Below, piece by piece: positions 18,901-26,166 of a stretch of DNA of 55,686 nt. Source of the DNA: Pseudofrankia coriaricola (GTDB lineage: Bacteria > Actinomycetota > Actinomycetes > Frankiales > Frankiaceae). Below the pieces are notes generated by a model. It ran no database searches. It worked only from the letters and a program-made list of their open reading frames with translations, and was not told the origin of the DNA. Each line of letters opens with the position of its first letter. The first letter of the stretch is position 1. The stretch is taken from positions 279-55,964 of the forward strand of contig NZ_MBLO01000091.1 in assembly GCF_001854805.1 (NCBI RefSeq). The letters are read 5' to 3'. Position numbers and translations under genes: made by a program.

Positions 18901-20830
18901 CGACTGGCTGGCCTGCGCCGGCGACGACGGCACCGTTCAGATCTGGGACGCGGACGCATCCGCCGCCCGCGCGGTGCTGACCGGCCACACGGGCGCCGTG
19001 CACACCTGCGTGATCGCGCTGGACGGCGGCTTCCTCGTGTCGGGCGGCGCGGACCGGGTGGTCCGGGTCTGGGACGCCCGCGGCGGCCCGGCCCGGTTCG
19101 AGCTGCGCGGCCATTCCGGGGAGGTGCGCGGCGCCGCGGTCGCGCCGTCCGGCGCCTGGTTCGCGACCTGTGGCGACGACGGCATCGTCCGCTGCTGGCG
19201 CGCCCGCAGCGGCCTGCCCGGCCCGATGATCGTGGTGACACCAGGCCGCCGGCTCCGCGACTGCGCGATCTCGCCCGACGGCTCGCTGCTCGCGGCGGCG
19301 TGCGAGGACGGGGTGATCCGGCTGTTCGACACCCGCCAGGGCGGCGCCCCGGTCGGTGAGCTGCGCGGGCACCGCGGTCCGGTGCGCCGGCTCGCTGGCT
19401 GCCACGGGCCGGCCTGGCTGGTCTCCGCCGGGGAGGACGGCACGGTCCGGCGGTGGGACCCGGCGGCCCGCATGGCCGTCGCGCGCTACGACGTGGGCGC
19501 CGCGGCGCGCGGCTGCGCGGTCACCGCGGACGGCGCGGCGGTGGCCGCGACCGCGGCCGACGGCGTCGTGCGGCTGTGGGACACGGCGACCGGCACGCGT
19601 CGCCAGCTGGTCGGTCCGAGCGGGACGGCGGCGGTCTGCGCGATCGCCCCGGACGGGAGCTGGCTGGTCTCCGCCGGTCGGCACGGGGCGCTGCGGATCT
19701 GGGATGTGGGGCTCGCCGACCCGGGCGTCGCGGCGAGCGGCCGGGATGAGGGGATGCGCGCCTGCGTCGCGAGCTCGGACGGGCGCTGGGTCGTCTCCGT
19801 CTCCGAGGACGCCACTGCCGTCCAGTGGGACGTCGCCACGGCCGAGCAGGGGGCCGCGCTGGTGGGGGAGCGGCTCAACCCCGTCCGTGGCGGCGCGGTT
19901 GCCCCCGACGACAGCTGGGTGGCGCTGCCCGGCCGGGACGGCGGTGTGCGGCTGTGGGAGCCCGCAACCGGCACGGTCCGGGCCGTCCTTAGCTCACCGA
20001 GCGAGGTCCGCGGCTTCGCCGCGTCGCCCGACGGTTCCTGGCTGGTGGGCGCATGCGCGGACGGCGCCGTGCGGATGTGGGACACCCAGAGCGGCGAGTG
20101 GCTCGCCTCGTTCGCCGGCCGCAAGGCCGGCGGCGGCAGCGCCGGCGGCCGCGGCGCCAGCGGGCCAGGCGGCGCCGGCAGCCGCCGGCCGGGTGAGCCG
20201 TCGCGCCTGTACGGCAGCCAGCCGTCGACCAGCCAGCCGTCCACCACGGGCCGACGGGCCCGGAACCCGAACGACACCGACCTGTACCCGACCGGTCCAT
20301 ACCCCGAAGATCCCTACGACATCGAGGCTTACTACACCGAACCGGCGACCGGTGGCGGTGGCGCCGGGCACACCTGCGTCGTCGCCCCGGACGGCGCCTG
20401 GGTGGCCGCGGGCGGCGCTGACCAGGAGATCCGGGTCTGGGACGTCGCCACGCTGGAGCCGCTGGACCTGCTCACCGGGCACACCGGCGAGGTGCTGGGC
20501 CTCACCGTCGCGCCGGACGGCCGTTTCCTGGCCTCCGCGGGCGCCGACCACACGCTGAGGGTCTGGTGGACCGACGGCTGGCGGGCGGGCCCGGTGCTGA
20601 CGGGGCACACCCACACGGTCCGGGGCGCGGCGGTCAGCCCCGACGGGGCGTTCCTCGCCAGCGCCGGCGGCGACGGCTCGGTGCGGATCTGGGAGACGGC
20701 GCGCTGGCGGTGCGTCACGCTGATGCGGTTCGACGGCGCGGCCAGGGACTGCGCCTGGCTGCCCGACTCGCGCGGCCTCGCCGTAGCCGCCTCCGGCGGC
20801 CTCTACCTCTACGAACTACGCCTCGACTGA
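15989..20830 (+). CDS. STAND NTPase: DUF4062 + NB-ARC + 14 WD40 repeats
   Basis: 1613 residues. Residues ~20-150 form a DUF4062-type domain (RRVFLSHTSELRAYP, SDVYVGLIGFRYGSP, TEVEFEAATEAGIPRLVFLL). The NB-ARC ATPase follows, with Walker A GVGGFGKTT (351-359), Walker B RLLVVDDVW (~430) and a sensor-like VRLVTTRMRDL. About 14 WD40 repeats start near 955 (for example GDWLACAGDDGTVQIWDAD and FLASAGGDGSVRIWE), consistent with two seven-bladed propellers. A ~75-residue Gly/Ser/Tyr-rich linker separates blades 10 and 11. Such STAND proteins act as ligand-triggered oligomerising switches, often in signalling, cell death or phage defence. DUF4062 is a possible effector, but its activity here is unknown. 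Residues ~534-565 are encoded by a copy of palindromic element B inserted in the helical part of NB-ARC. Start GTG 15989 follows GAAGGCGG at a longer-than-usual spacing. No partner gene is evident: both neighbours are ordinary. Confidence 0.9.
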   Translation: MSLVPDRRGIAPRRWGAGDRRRVFLSHTSELRAYPRDLSFVAAAERAVARAGDLAVDMAYFGARDDPPADFCAQQVRASDVYVGLIGFRYGSPVRERPDLSYTEVEFEAATEAGIPRLVFLLAEDALVPFQEFSDIVHGGRQRRFRERLNDAGLITTSFRAPADLETAVLDALVKLRERERRELEEASAGPANGHTLMPGPAVVIVGVGTVSPDAAPVGTGPRRPWMVPSPHGKVVARPELTEAVLTRLLAHATGVTRAATPPAGAAAPDVDVDADLDADTVDEITLPALPPSLVHRQIAQTAGTSASRLPAVPSAVGDGGTGAFPVVPGGAAPGERSQGAVPPRTVVLRGVGGFGKTTLAAEVCRRPEIAGAFPGGVLWVTVGESVTGANLADKINDLSEALSGARPALADPEQAGFRLGELLGTPRRLLVVDDVWTRAQLAPFLQGGPGCVRLVTTRMRDLRSDLAAADTVEVLAMSDAEAARLLTLDLSPGQGEAPIWGTGTGGGATRGTDATGRTDASGATETAEAGVPAGSGVPARFGVPAGLAEPAEPIWEVRKPIGEVGKPIREVGLALGQVLPADRARRLLDATGRWPVLLRLVNRALVRLVRDGVPPPRAADRVLARLARRGPTAFDVTRLEDRNQAVGATLSASVGLLTGDELDRYLELAVFPEDVEIPRYVLDAYWGATGELTLDEVDDLCQELLDLSLVLAYRRYPPALLMQDVLRSYLRVRVGPRRLRELHGVLCDALRARLLVPGRPPAAGLPGAEDTGGYGYDLGDTDNYGGDVAGGTERPGVGFADPGADPAGSPAPVAWWELPSRAGYVWTNLVAHLGGAGRADEALALVRDLRWTVAKLARPSLGLVAVDADLALATELDPADPAPRALRRVLRQTAHLFGPTDPPDALSAVLASRLDGIPALAGARAQFAATVRGPRLVNRWSLPDQPHPGLVRVLQAHRPSVNACAVAPSGDWLACAGDDGTVQIWDADASAARAVLTGHTGAVHTCVIALDGGFLVSGGADRVVRVWDARGGPARFELRGHSGEVRGAAVAPSGAWFATCGDDGIVRCWRARSGLPGPMIVVTPGRRLRDCAISPDGSLLAAACEDGVIRLFDTRQGGAPVGELRGHRGPVRRLAGCHGPAWLVSAGEDGTVRRWDPAARMAVARYDVGAAARGCAVTADGAAVAATAADGVVRLWDTATGTRRQLVGPSGTAAVCAIAPDGSWLVSAGRHGALRIWDVGLADPGVAASGRDEGMRACVASSDGRWVVSVSEDATAVQWDVATAEQGAALVGERLNPVRGGAVAPDDSWVALPGRDGGVRLWEPATGTVRAVLSSPSEVRGFAASPDGSWLVGACADGAVRMWDTQSGEWLASFAGRKAGGGSAGGRGASGPGGAGSRRPGEPSRLYGSQPSTSQPSTTGRRARNPNDTDLYPTGPYPEDPYDIEAYYTEPATGGGGAGHTCVVAPDGAWVAAGGADQEIRVWDVATLEPLDLLTGHTGEVLGLTVAPDGRFLASAGADHTLRVWWTDGWRAGPVLTGHTHTVRGAAVSPDGAFLASAGGDGSVRIWETARWRCVTLMRFDGAARDCAWLPDSRGLAVAASGGLYLYELRLD
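17588..17683 (+). repeat. Palindromic element family B, copy 1 (in-frame inside the STAND gene)
   Basis: 96 bp identical at 95 positions to 27759-27854. Core inverted repeat: GATTGGC (17628-17634), a 12-base loop, GCCAATC (17647-17653), with GTTCCTGCCG on the left and TGGGAGGTC on the right. It is translated as GVPAGLAEPAEPIWEV and flanking Gly/Val/Pro repeats. Confidence 0.9.
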
Positions 20831-20847
20831 GCCACCTCGCGTCGGCG

Positions 20848-21141
20848 TCAGCCGATGTTGGGTGGGGTGAGGGCCGCGGCGGCCGAGGCCACCACCACGA
20901 GCATGAGCGCGAGCGCCGAGACGGCGTCGAGCCTGGCTCGCCCGGCCGGCGGGCGGGCCCGCGCGGAACGGCCGGTGACGACGACCCCCAGCGCGACGAC
21001 GCCCACCAGCGCCGCCAACCGGCCGGAGACGCCGTCCGCCGGCACCCAGCCGAGCCCCGCCCACAGACCCATGAGCACAGCCAGGGCGCGTCCCATGCGA
21101 ACGCCGCGGCCACGGACATTGTGGCCCGTCCGACACGTCAC
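20848..21141 (-). CDS. Small membrane protein, unknown function
   Basis: Up to 97 residues; homology-like composition starts at MGRALAVLMG (ATG 21096). It has two hydrophobic helices (LAALVGVVALGVVVTG and VSALALMLVVVASAAAAL) separated by an Arg-rich loop. No recognised domain. It lies downstream of the MBL hydrolase gene in the same direction with a 142-base gap. The stop codon is 17 bases from the end of the convergent STAND gene. The start is uncertain (GTG 21141 or ATG 21096), without a clear ribosome site. Confidence 0.45.
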   Translation of the reverse strand: MTCRTGHNVRGRGVRMGRALAVLMGLWAGLGWVPADGVSGRLAALVGVVALGVVVTGRSARARPPAGRARLDAVSALALMLVVVASAAAALTPPNIG

Positions 21142-21283
21142 GGCAGGGAAGTACCCACGGTGCCAGATCCGGACGCCGGTGCCCCGGCGGGGCGGGCGGA
21201 AGGGCCCGCCCGGGCTGTCCTGTTCGCGGAGCCTTTGCCGCTGCCCGGCCGGGGGACGGGTGCCCGGCCGGGCAGCGCCGGCC

Positions 21284-22174
21284 TCAGCCCGGCGAGGGAA
21301 GCGTGACGGTGGCGCGCTTTCCGGGGGCGGCCTCGAGGACCGCGCCGTCCGGAAGCAGGTCGACGCCGATCGCGGCCAGGCGCTCGGCGAGCCGCGGACC
21401 CGGCGGGTTGCGGTGGCTCAGGTGGACGGCGACGACGGTCGAGGTGCCCGTCAGGGCGCCATGCGCGCGGAGCCGATCGACGTCGGCGGCGAACGTCGCC
21501 AGGTCCAGGTGGTCGCCGAAGCCGGGCTGGTCGCCGTTGTTCTCCTCGACCAGTGCCACGTCGAACTCCCGGCCGGCCAGCGCCTCGATGGTCGCCGCGG
21601 GCAGCGGACCGGTGTCGCAGGCGTAGAGCAGCCGGGCACCGTCCGGGGCGGTGATGTCGTAGAGCACCGCGGGCCCGATCGAGGCGTCCCCGTGCGCCGC
21701 CGCGACCGGAACCACCAGGTAGCCGTCCCCGTCCGGCCCCGGACCGCCCAGCCGGATGGCATTGCCGGCAAGGGCCTGCCTGGGGCGCAGCGGCGAGCCG
21801 GCCTCGCCGGGTGCCCGTCGCTCCCAGCGGGTCAGGAAGGCCGCGACGACGTCGAGCACCGCCGGCGGGCCGACAACGTCGAGCGGGCGGTCGGCCGCGG
21901 TGCTCCACGACCGCCACATCAGCACCTCCGGCCCGATGTGGTCCGGATGGGCGTGCCCGACCACGAGGTGGCGCAGGCCGCCCAGGTCGACGCCGAACCG
22001 GGCCGCCGCGCGCGGCACGTCCGGCCCGAGATCGACGAGCATGGCGTCGTCGAGCAGCACGCCCGTCTGCGTGCGGGCATTACCGGTGTCGCGTGCCCAG
22101 GTGCACGACGAACACGCACACCACGGATTCGGCCAGCCGTCGGCCGAGCCCGTGCCCAGCAGGGTGACGCGCAC
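21284..22174 (-). CDS. MBL-fold metallo-hydrolase, PhnP-like
   Basis: 296 residues of a beta-lactamase-fold hydrolase. The N-terminal LLGTGSADGWPNPWCACSSC holds a C-x-C-x2-C structural zinc motif as in PhnP-type phosphodiesterases. The metal site HAHPDH is at 74-79 and later ligands are provided by LLYACDTGP and VAVHLSHRNP. Likely substrates are cyclic phosphodiesters or related compounds, but the specific one is unknown. Similar genes accompany cobalamin loci in actinomycetes, which fits the cob-like pair nearby, although the STAND gene separates them here. Start GTG 22174 has a clear AGGAG site. Confidence 0.85.
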   Translation of the reverse strand: MRVTLLGTGSADGWPNPWCACSSCTWARDTGNARTQTGVLLDDAMLVDLGPDVPRAAARFGVDLGGLRHLVVGHAHPDHIGPEVLMWRSWSTAADRPLDVVGPPAVLDVVAAFLTRWERRAPGEAGSPLRPRQALAGNAIRLGGPGPDGDGYLVVPVAAAHGDASIGPAVLYDITAPDGARLLYACDTGPLPAATIEALAGREFDVALVEENNGDQPGFGDHLDLATFAADVDRLRAHGALTGTSTVVAVHLSHRNPPGPRLAERLAAIGVDLLPDGAVLEAAPGKRATVTLPSPG

Positions 22175-22335
22175 TTCTCCTGCCCCGCTCTCTGCCGCGG
22201 ACGGCCGGTGTCAGACCAGGCCGCCCGCCGCGCCGGGGCCTGGCCGAGGCGTCCCCAGCCACCTGCTGGCGCGGTTCGTGGGTGCCGCCGCGGCGGGCGT
22301 GACGCCCACGTGGCCGCGGGCCCTCCGGCGGATGC

Positions 22336-22488
22336 TCAGACGTGCGGGTGGCGCTTGCGCTCCGCGAGCGTCATCAGCGTCAGCACGATGCCGAGCAGGA
22401 TGATCGAGCCGAACGTGAGGGCCGCCACGACCCAGGGGGCGAACCCGCTGTCGCTGTGCTGGGCCGCCTCGGCGAGCTGTGTGACCAC
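22336..22488 (-). CDS. 50-residue single-span membrane protein
   Basis: Starts at GTG 22488 with a GGAGG site nine bases upstream. It begins MVTQLAEAAQHSDSGFAPW, then has one hydrophobic helix (VVAALTFGSIILLGIVLTL) and a basic tail AERKRHPHV. The pattern (short N-terminus with His and Ser, one helix, Lys/Arg/His tail) resembles small conserved actinobacterial membrane proteins of unknown role. It lies 161 bases upstream of the MBL gene in the same direction and is divergent from the 70-residue gene. Confidence 0.7.
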   Translation of the reverse strand: MVTQLAEAAQHSDSGFAPWVVAALTFGSIILLGIVLTLMTLAERKRHPHV

Positions 22489-22838
22489 GTGGACATTCCT
22501 CCGCTTCTGATGCTGGCCTGCGCGTGCCGGTGCTGGCGCCGACATGCCGGGTCTTGCCCGGCCGCTGGGCCGCCCGGCCCGTTCGTCCCCTGGCAGGTCC
22601 GGGCCCGCCGACGTGCCCGCGCGCGGGCGCCGGCCGGCTGACCACCGAACGCGAGGCGGGGCGTCGCGCCTACGGTAGCCAATCGGTGGCGAATCCGTGC
22701 CGAGGTCGCGGACAGCCGGCGTTACCGACGTAGGGCACATCCTGGCCTGACCGCCCCGCCCGAGGCCAGTGACGGTTGGATGGGGTGGACGGCGGGATGC
22801 CGCCGACGGTCGTGGCGGGTTCACGAGGAGGTGCGCGG
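22489..22838. other. 350-bp divergent intergenic region
   Basis: Lies between the 50-residue membrane protein and the 70-residue protein. No strong promoter hexamers, repeat-family copy or tRNA are seen. The longer reading frames lack ribosome sites. Confidence 0.35.
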
Positions 22839-23051
22839 GTGAGCTGGACCTGGCGGTACGAGGCCGAGGACGGGGCGCTGGTGACGGTGGCCGGGGCGTC
22901 CGGGTCCGAGTCGTTCCCGAGTCAGGGCGACGCGGAGACCTGGATCGGGGAGATCTGGTCCGAGCTGCTCGACGGCGGCGTCACGCAGGTCACGCTGTGC
23001 GATGCGGGCCGCAAGGTCTACGGCCCGATGAGCCTGCGCCCGACGACCTGA
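22839..23051 (+). CDS. Small conserved-type protein, unknown function (70 residues)
   Basis: Starts at GTG 22839, seven bases after a strong GAGGAGG. Sequence begins VSWTWRYEAEDGALV, continues SQGDAETWIGEIWSELLDGG and ends in RKVYGPMSL. It is acidic with several Trp, soluble, and compact enough to be a single small domain. I recall similar short proteins annotated as hypothetical in many actinobacteria but cannot name a family. An ATG at 22776 is in frame but has no ribosome site. Confidence 0.7.
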   Translation: MSWTWRYEAEDGALVTVAGASGSESFPSQGDAETWIGEIWSELLDGGVTQVTLCDAGRKVYGPMSLRPTT

Positions 23052-23116
23052 GCCGCGAGCACGAGCGGCCTGGCGCGCACGCGGCGCCACCGCGGTCGGT
23101 GAAGATCCAGATCGTC

Positions 23117-23188
23117 GTGGCTAACAAAGTTAGCCACGGCGGTTGACGAAGCTAACGGCGTTAGCCATAGTGGGCTAACGCTGTTAGC
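23117..23188 (+). promoter_or_regulatory. Promoter with three GCTAAC-N3-GTTAGC operators
   Basis: Three copies of the same palindrome: 23117-23137 (extended to GTGGCTAAC/GTTAGCCAC), 23151-23165 and 23174-23188. A promoter TTGACG (23143-23148), 17-base spacer, CATAGT (23166-23171) has the second operator filling its spacer exactly and the third just downstream of the -10. This is a typical repressor-blocked promoter. The obvious candidate repressor is the TetR protein encoded at 23726-24334 in the same transcript. Confidence 0.85.
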
Positions 23189-23207
23189 TACCTTCTTGGG
23201 AGTCGTC

Positions 23208-23729
23208 ATGAACGAGGCCCTGCCGGCCGCCGAGTCCACTGTTTCCGCCGAGGCCGCTGGTTCCGCCATGCCGGGCGCGTCGGCGCACTACCAGGCGCCG
23301 GGCGCGTTCACCCGGAAGGTCTTCAACCGCCTGGTCGCGGCCCTCACCCGGCGCGGGGTGAGCGTGCTCGGCAGCCGAGTGCTCGAGGTGCGTGGCCGGA
23401 CCAGCGGCGAGCCGCGGCGCACGCCCGTCAACCTTCTCGTCCTCGACGGCCGGGAGTATCTGGTGTCGCCTCGCGGCCACGGCCAGTGGGTGCGCAACGT
23501 GCGGGCGGCCGACGGCGAGCTGTACCTGCTGCTCGGCCGGTCCCGAGCCCACTACCGAGCCACGGAGCTGGCCGACCAGGAGAAGGTCCGGGTGCTGCGC
23601 TCCTACCTTCAGCGGTGGAAGGCCGAGGTCGGCGTCTTCTTCGGCGGTGTGGGGCCCGACTCGTCCGACGAGGAGCTCGCCGCGATCGCTCCCCGCCACC
23701 CGGCCTTCGTCCTGGAGCGGATCAACTGA
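23208..23729 (+). CDS. Nitroreductase/deazaflavin-dependent oxidoreductase family (Ddn-like, DUF385)
   Basis: 173 residues. The F420-binding split-barrel pattern of the Ddn family is seen in LEVRGRTSGEPRRTPVNLL, LDGREYLVSPRGHGQWVRN and ADGELYLLLGRSRAHYRATEL. Members use reduced cofactor F420 to reduce quinones, nitroaromatics or aflatoxin-type lactones; the substrate here is unknown. Start ATG 23208 follows GGGAG at five bases. It is the first gene after a promoter with three palindromic operators and overlaps the TetR gene by four bases, so it is likely induced by a small ligand sensed by that repressor. Confidence 0.85.
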   Translation: MNEALPAAESTVSAEAAGSAMPGASAHYQAPGAFTRKVFNRLVAALTRRGVSVLGSRVLEVRGRTSGEPRRTPVNLLVLDGREYLVSPRGHGQWVRNVRAADGELYLLLGRSRAHYRATELADQEKVRVLRSYLQRWKAEVGVFFGGVGPDSSDEELAAIAPRHPAFVLERIN

Positions 23730-24334
23730 CCGCCCACGCCACCACGACGGCGGGGGGCGTCGGCGGGGAGCTGGCCGGGCTGCCGCTGGCGCGGATCGCG
23801 GCGCGGCCGGAGCCGGCGGGACGGTCGGAGCGGGTGCGCGAGATCGTCGCCGCCGGGCTCGCGGTGCTGGCGGCGGAGGGGGCGGACGCGTTGACGATGC
23901 GCCGTCTCGGTGACGAGGTCGGTATCAGGGCGGCGTCGCTCTACAAGCACCTGCCCGGCAAGCCGGCGCTGGAGGCGGCGCTCGTCGAGACCGGCCTGTT
24001 CGAGATGGGCGACGCGCTGCACGCCGTCGTCGACTCGGCGAGCGCCGCGGGTGTCGTCACCGCGCTCCTGGCCGAGTACCGGCGGTTCGCGCTCATGAGC
24101 GCCAACCTCTACCGGCTCGCCACCTCCGGCCGCATCGACCGGAGCCTGCTGACCCCCGGTCTGGACGGCTGGTCCGGCGAGCCGTTCTACCGGGCGACCG
24201 GCGACCCCTGGGTCGCCCAGGCGCTGTTCGCCGCCGCCCACGGCGCGGTGATCCTGGAAATGGACAGTGCCTACTCCGACATGTCCGACCTGGACGCGAC
24301 CTGGCGCGCACTCGCCAGGGCTTTCACCGGCTGA
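23726..24334 (+). CDS. TetR/AcrR-family transcriptional repressor
   Basis: About 202 residues. N-terminal helix-turn-helix: RVREIVAAGLAVLAAEGADA then LTMRRLGDEVGIRAASLYKH. A mostly helical ligand-binding domain follows (TALLAEYRRFALMSANLYRL, QALFAAAHGAVILEM). No ATG, GTG or TTG is in frame close to the expected start. CTG at 23726 overlaps the preceding stop (CTGA) and has GGAG eight bases upstream, so I propose a CTG start; GTG 23835 would truncate the domain before its first helix. It probably represses its own operon by binding the GCTAAC/GTTAGC palindromes. Confidence 0.85.
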   Translation: MTAHATTTAGGVGGELAGLPLARIAARPEPAGRSERVREIVAAGLAVLAAEGADALTMRRLGDEVGIRAASLYKHLPGKPALEAALVETGLFEMGDALHAVVDSASAAGVVTALLAEYRRFALMSANLYRLATSGRIDRSLLTPGLDGWSGEPFYRATGDPWVAQALFAAAHGAVILEMDSAYSDMSDLDATWRALARAFTG

Positions 24335-24372
24335 CCGCTGGCCGCCGTTCGCGGCGAAGTCCTCGTACCCGC

Positions 24373-24433
24373 CACGCGCGGCTGTGGTGGCCGGCCGGCA
24401 TACGGACCGGGCCGGCCACCACAGCCGCGCGTG
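24373..24433. terminator. Bidirectional hairpin between TetR and aldo/keto reductase genes
   Basis: A perfect 24-bp inverted repeat (24373-24396 with 24410-24433) with a 13-base loop, between convergent genes. No T-tract. Confidence 0.85.
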
Positions 24434-24438
24434 CCTGG

Positions 24439-25401
24439 CTAGGACTCGGCGACGCCGCCGAGTGCCTCGTCGATGCGGGCGAGGGCCTCCGGGGCGAGAG
24501 TGACGCCGGCGGCCTTGACGTTCTCGCGGACCTGCTCGGGCCGGGATGCGCCGATGATCGCGGACGCGACGTTGTCGTTCTGCAGCACCCACGCGACGGC
24601 CAGTTGGGCGAGCGAGAGCCCGGCCTCGTCGGCGATCGGGCGCAGGTTCTGCACGGCGGTCAGCACATCGTCGCCCATCAGGCGCTGGATGAAGCCGGAG
24701 CCGGTGGCGCCGGTGGCGCGGCTGCCGGGGGGCGGAGGCTGCCCTGGAAGGTACTTACCGGTCAGCACGCCCTGCGCGATCGGCGACCAGACGATCTGCG
24801 AGACACCCGCCTTCGCGGACGCCGGCACGATCTCGGCCTCGATCGTGCGCACGAGCGCCGAGTACTGCGGCTGGTTGGAGATGATCCGGTCCAGGCCCAG
24901 CTCCCCGGCCAGCCGCACCGCCTCGGTGATCTGTTCGGCGGACCACTCGGAGACGCCGATGTAGAGCGTCTTGCCGGTGCGCACCAGGTCGTCGAACGCC
25001 CGAAGTGTCTCCTCGAGCGGCACCGTCGGGTCGTAGCGGTGCGCCTGGTACAGGTCGACGTAGTCGGTGCGCAGCCGCTTCAGCGACGCGTTCATCGACT
25101 CGATGATGTGCTTCCGGCCCAGGCCCCTGTCGTTCTGGCCGGGGCCCGTCGGCCAGAAGACCTTGGTCGCGAGCTCGTAGGACTCGCGCCGGACGCCGGC
25201 GAGCGCCTCGCCCAGCACGGCCTCGGCCCGCCCGCCGGCGTAGACGTCGGCGGTGTCGAAGGTTGTGATGCCTTCGTCGAAGGCTGCGCGCACGCAGGCG
25301 ATCGCCTGCTCGGCCTCGATCTGGTCACCATGGGTGATCCAGTTTCCGTATGCGATCTGGCTAACGGTCAGGCCGCTGCGCCCTAGGCGTCGATACTCCA
25401 C
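24439..25401 (-). CDS. Aldo/keto reductase
   Basis: 320-residue NADPH-dependent TIM-barrel reductase. The catalytic tetrad is complete: Asp49 and Tyr54 (TFDTADVYAGG), Lys80 (YELATKVFW) and His121 (LYQAHRYDP). C-terminal cofactor contacts are in ASAIIGASRPEQVRENVKA. The N-terminus MEYRRLGRSGLTVSQIAYGNW is typical of the potassium-channel beta-subunit-like AKR branch. Physiological substrate unknown. Monocistronic, convergent with the TetR operon. Confidence 0.93.
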   Translation of the reverse strand: MEYRRLGRSGLTVSQIAYGNWITHGDQIEAEQAIACVRAAFDEGITTFDTADVYAGGRAEAVLGEALAGVRRESYELATKVFWPTGPGQNDRGLGRKHIIESMNASLKRLRTDYVDLYQAHRYDPTVPLEETLRAFDDLVRTGKTLYIGVSEWSAEQITEAVRLAGELGLDRIISNQPQYSALVRTIEAEIVPASAKAGVSQIVWSPIAQGVLTGKYLPGQPPPPGSRATGATGSGFIQRLMGDDVLTAVQNLRPIADEAGLSLAQLAVAWVLQNDNVASAIIGASRPEQVRENVKAAGVTLAPEALARIDEALGGVAES

Positions 25402-25539
25402 CCCGCCGACTCTAGGACTTCTACAGGAGACCGAACGTCGCGGTTCCCGCCCTGCGCAGGTCGCCTGGAACCAGGCGGGTCAGGGCGCTCCGCGCCAGCT
25501 CCACCGCCTGTGACGTCGCCCCGGGTGCTGTGTGACGGC

Positions 25540-26166
25540 TTAGCGCCCCGCCTTTCCGCGGGAGACGCGGGGCGGTGGCATGCGCCAGCGGCGCGGGACC
25601 AGCGAGCGCTGCACCGCATACGCGCGGACCTTCACCCGCGAGTCCGGGTAGCGTTCCTGGACCGCCTTGCTGACCTTGCGGGCCAGGAAGAAGCCGTCGA
25701 TGACCACGGCGGCGATGCCGAGGATCATCACGTAGACGGCGACCAGCCGCACGTAGCCGTTCGGCACGATCCCGCCGACGAAGTAGACGACGATCGCGAA
25801 CAGGAACAGCGAGCCGGCGTTGATCCGGCTGTCCACGACGTCGCGGGCCAGCACCCGCTCCGGCACGCGCTCCCGCGCGGGCATCTTCGACAGGTCGCCG
25901 GAACGCAGTGCGGCCCGCTGCTCGGCCATCGCGCGGCGACGCTCGCCGCGGTCGCGCTGGCGCCCATCCTTGGTGTTCGCCGAGGGGCTGAAGGCGCCGA
26001 CCGTCGAGCGGGCCGCGCGCGCCTGCGAACGCTTCGGCGTCGGCCGGCCCTTCTTGGCCGTCATCCGCGCTTCCGTCGTGGGGGCGAGCTCGTCCACGTC
26101 GACCGTCGCGCCGGAGTCCTCCGGCTCGGCGTCGCGCGACCGCTTTCTGAGGCCGATCGTGGCCAT
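25540..26166 (-). CDS. DUF3043-family membrane protein
   Basis: 208 residues. The N-terminal half is hydrophilic and very basic (TAKKGRPTPKRSQARAARST, DRGERRRAMAEQRAALRSGD), followed by the conserved PERVLARDVVDSRINAGSLF. Two membrane helices follow (FLFAIVVYFVGGIVP and LVAVYVMILGIAAVVIDGFF) and then a basic C-terminus. This order matches the actinobacterial DUF3043 family, whose function is not known to me. Start ATG 26166 overlaps the nadA stop by one base (TAATG), so it is probably translated from the nadA transcript by re-initiation. Confidence 0.85.
   Translation of the reverse strand: MATIGLRKRSRDAEPEDSGATVDVDELAPTTEARMTAKKGRPTPKRSQARAARSTVGAFSPSANTKDGRQRDRGERRRAMAEQRAALRSGDLSKMPARERVPERVLARDVVDSRINAGSLFLFAIVVYFVGGIVPNGYVRLVAVYVMILGIAAVVIDGFFLARKVSKAVQERYPDSRVKVRAYAVQRSLVPRRWRMPPPRVSRGKAGR

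Noticed and set aside
16817-19684. 955-codon minus-strand frame opposite the STAND gene
   Set aside because: Composition (Arg, Ala, Gly, His, Asp, Val) is that of an antisense frame over WD40 repeats; no domain found.
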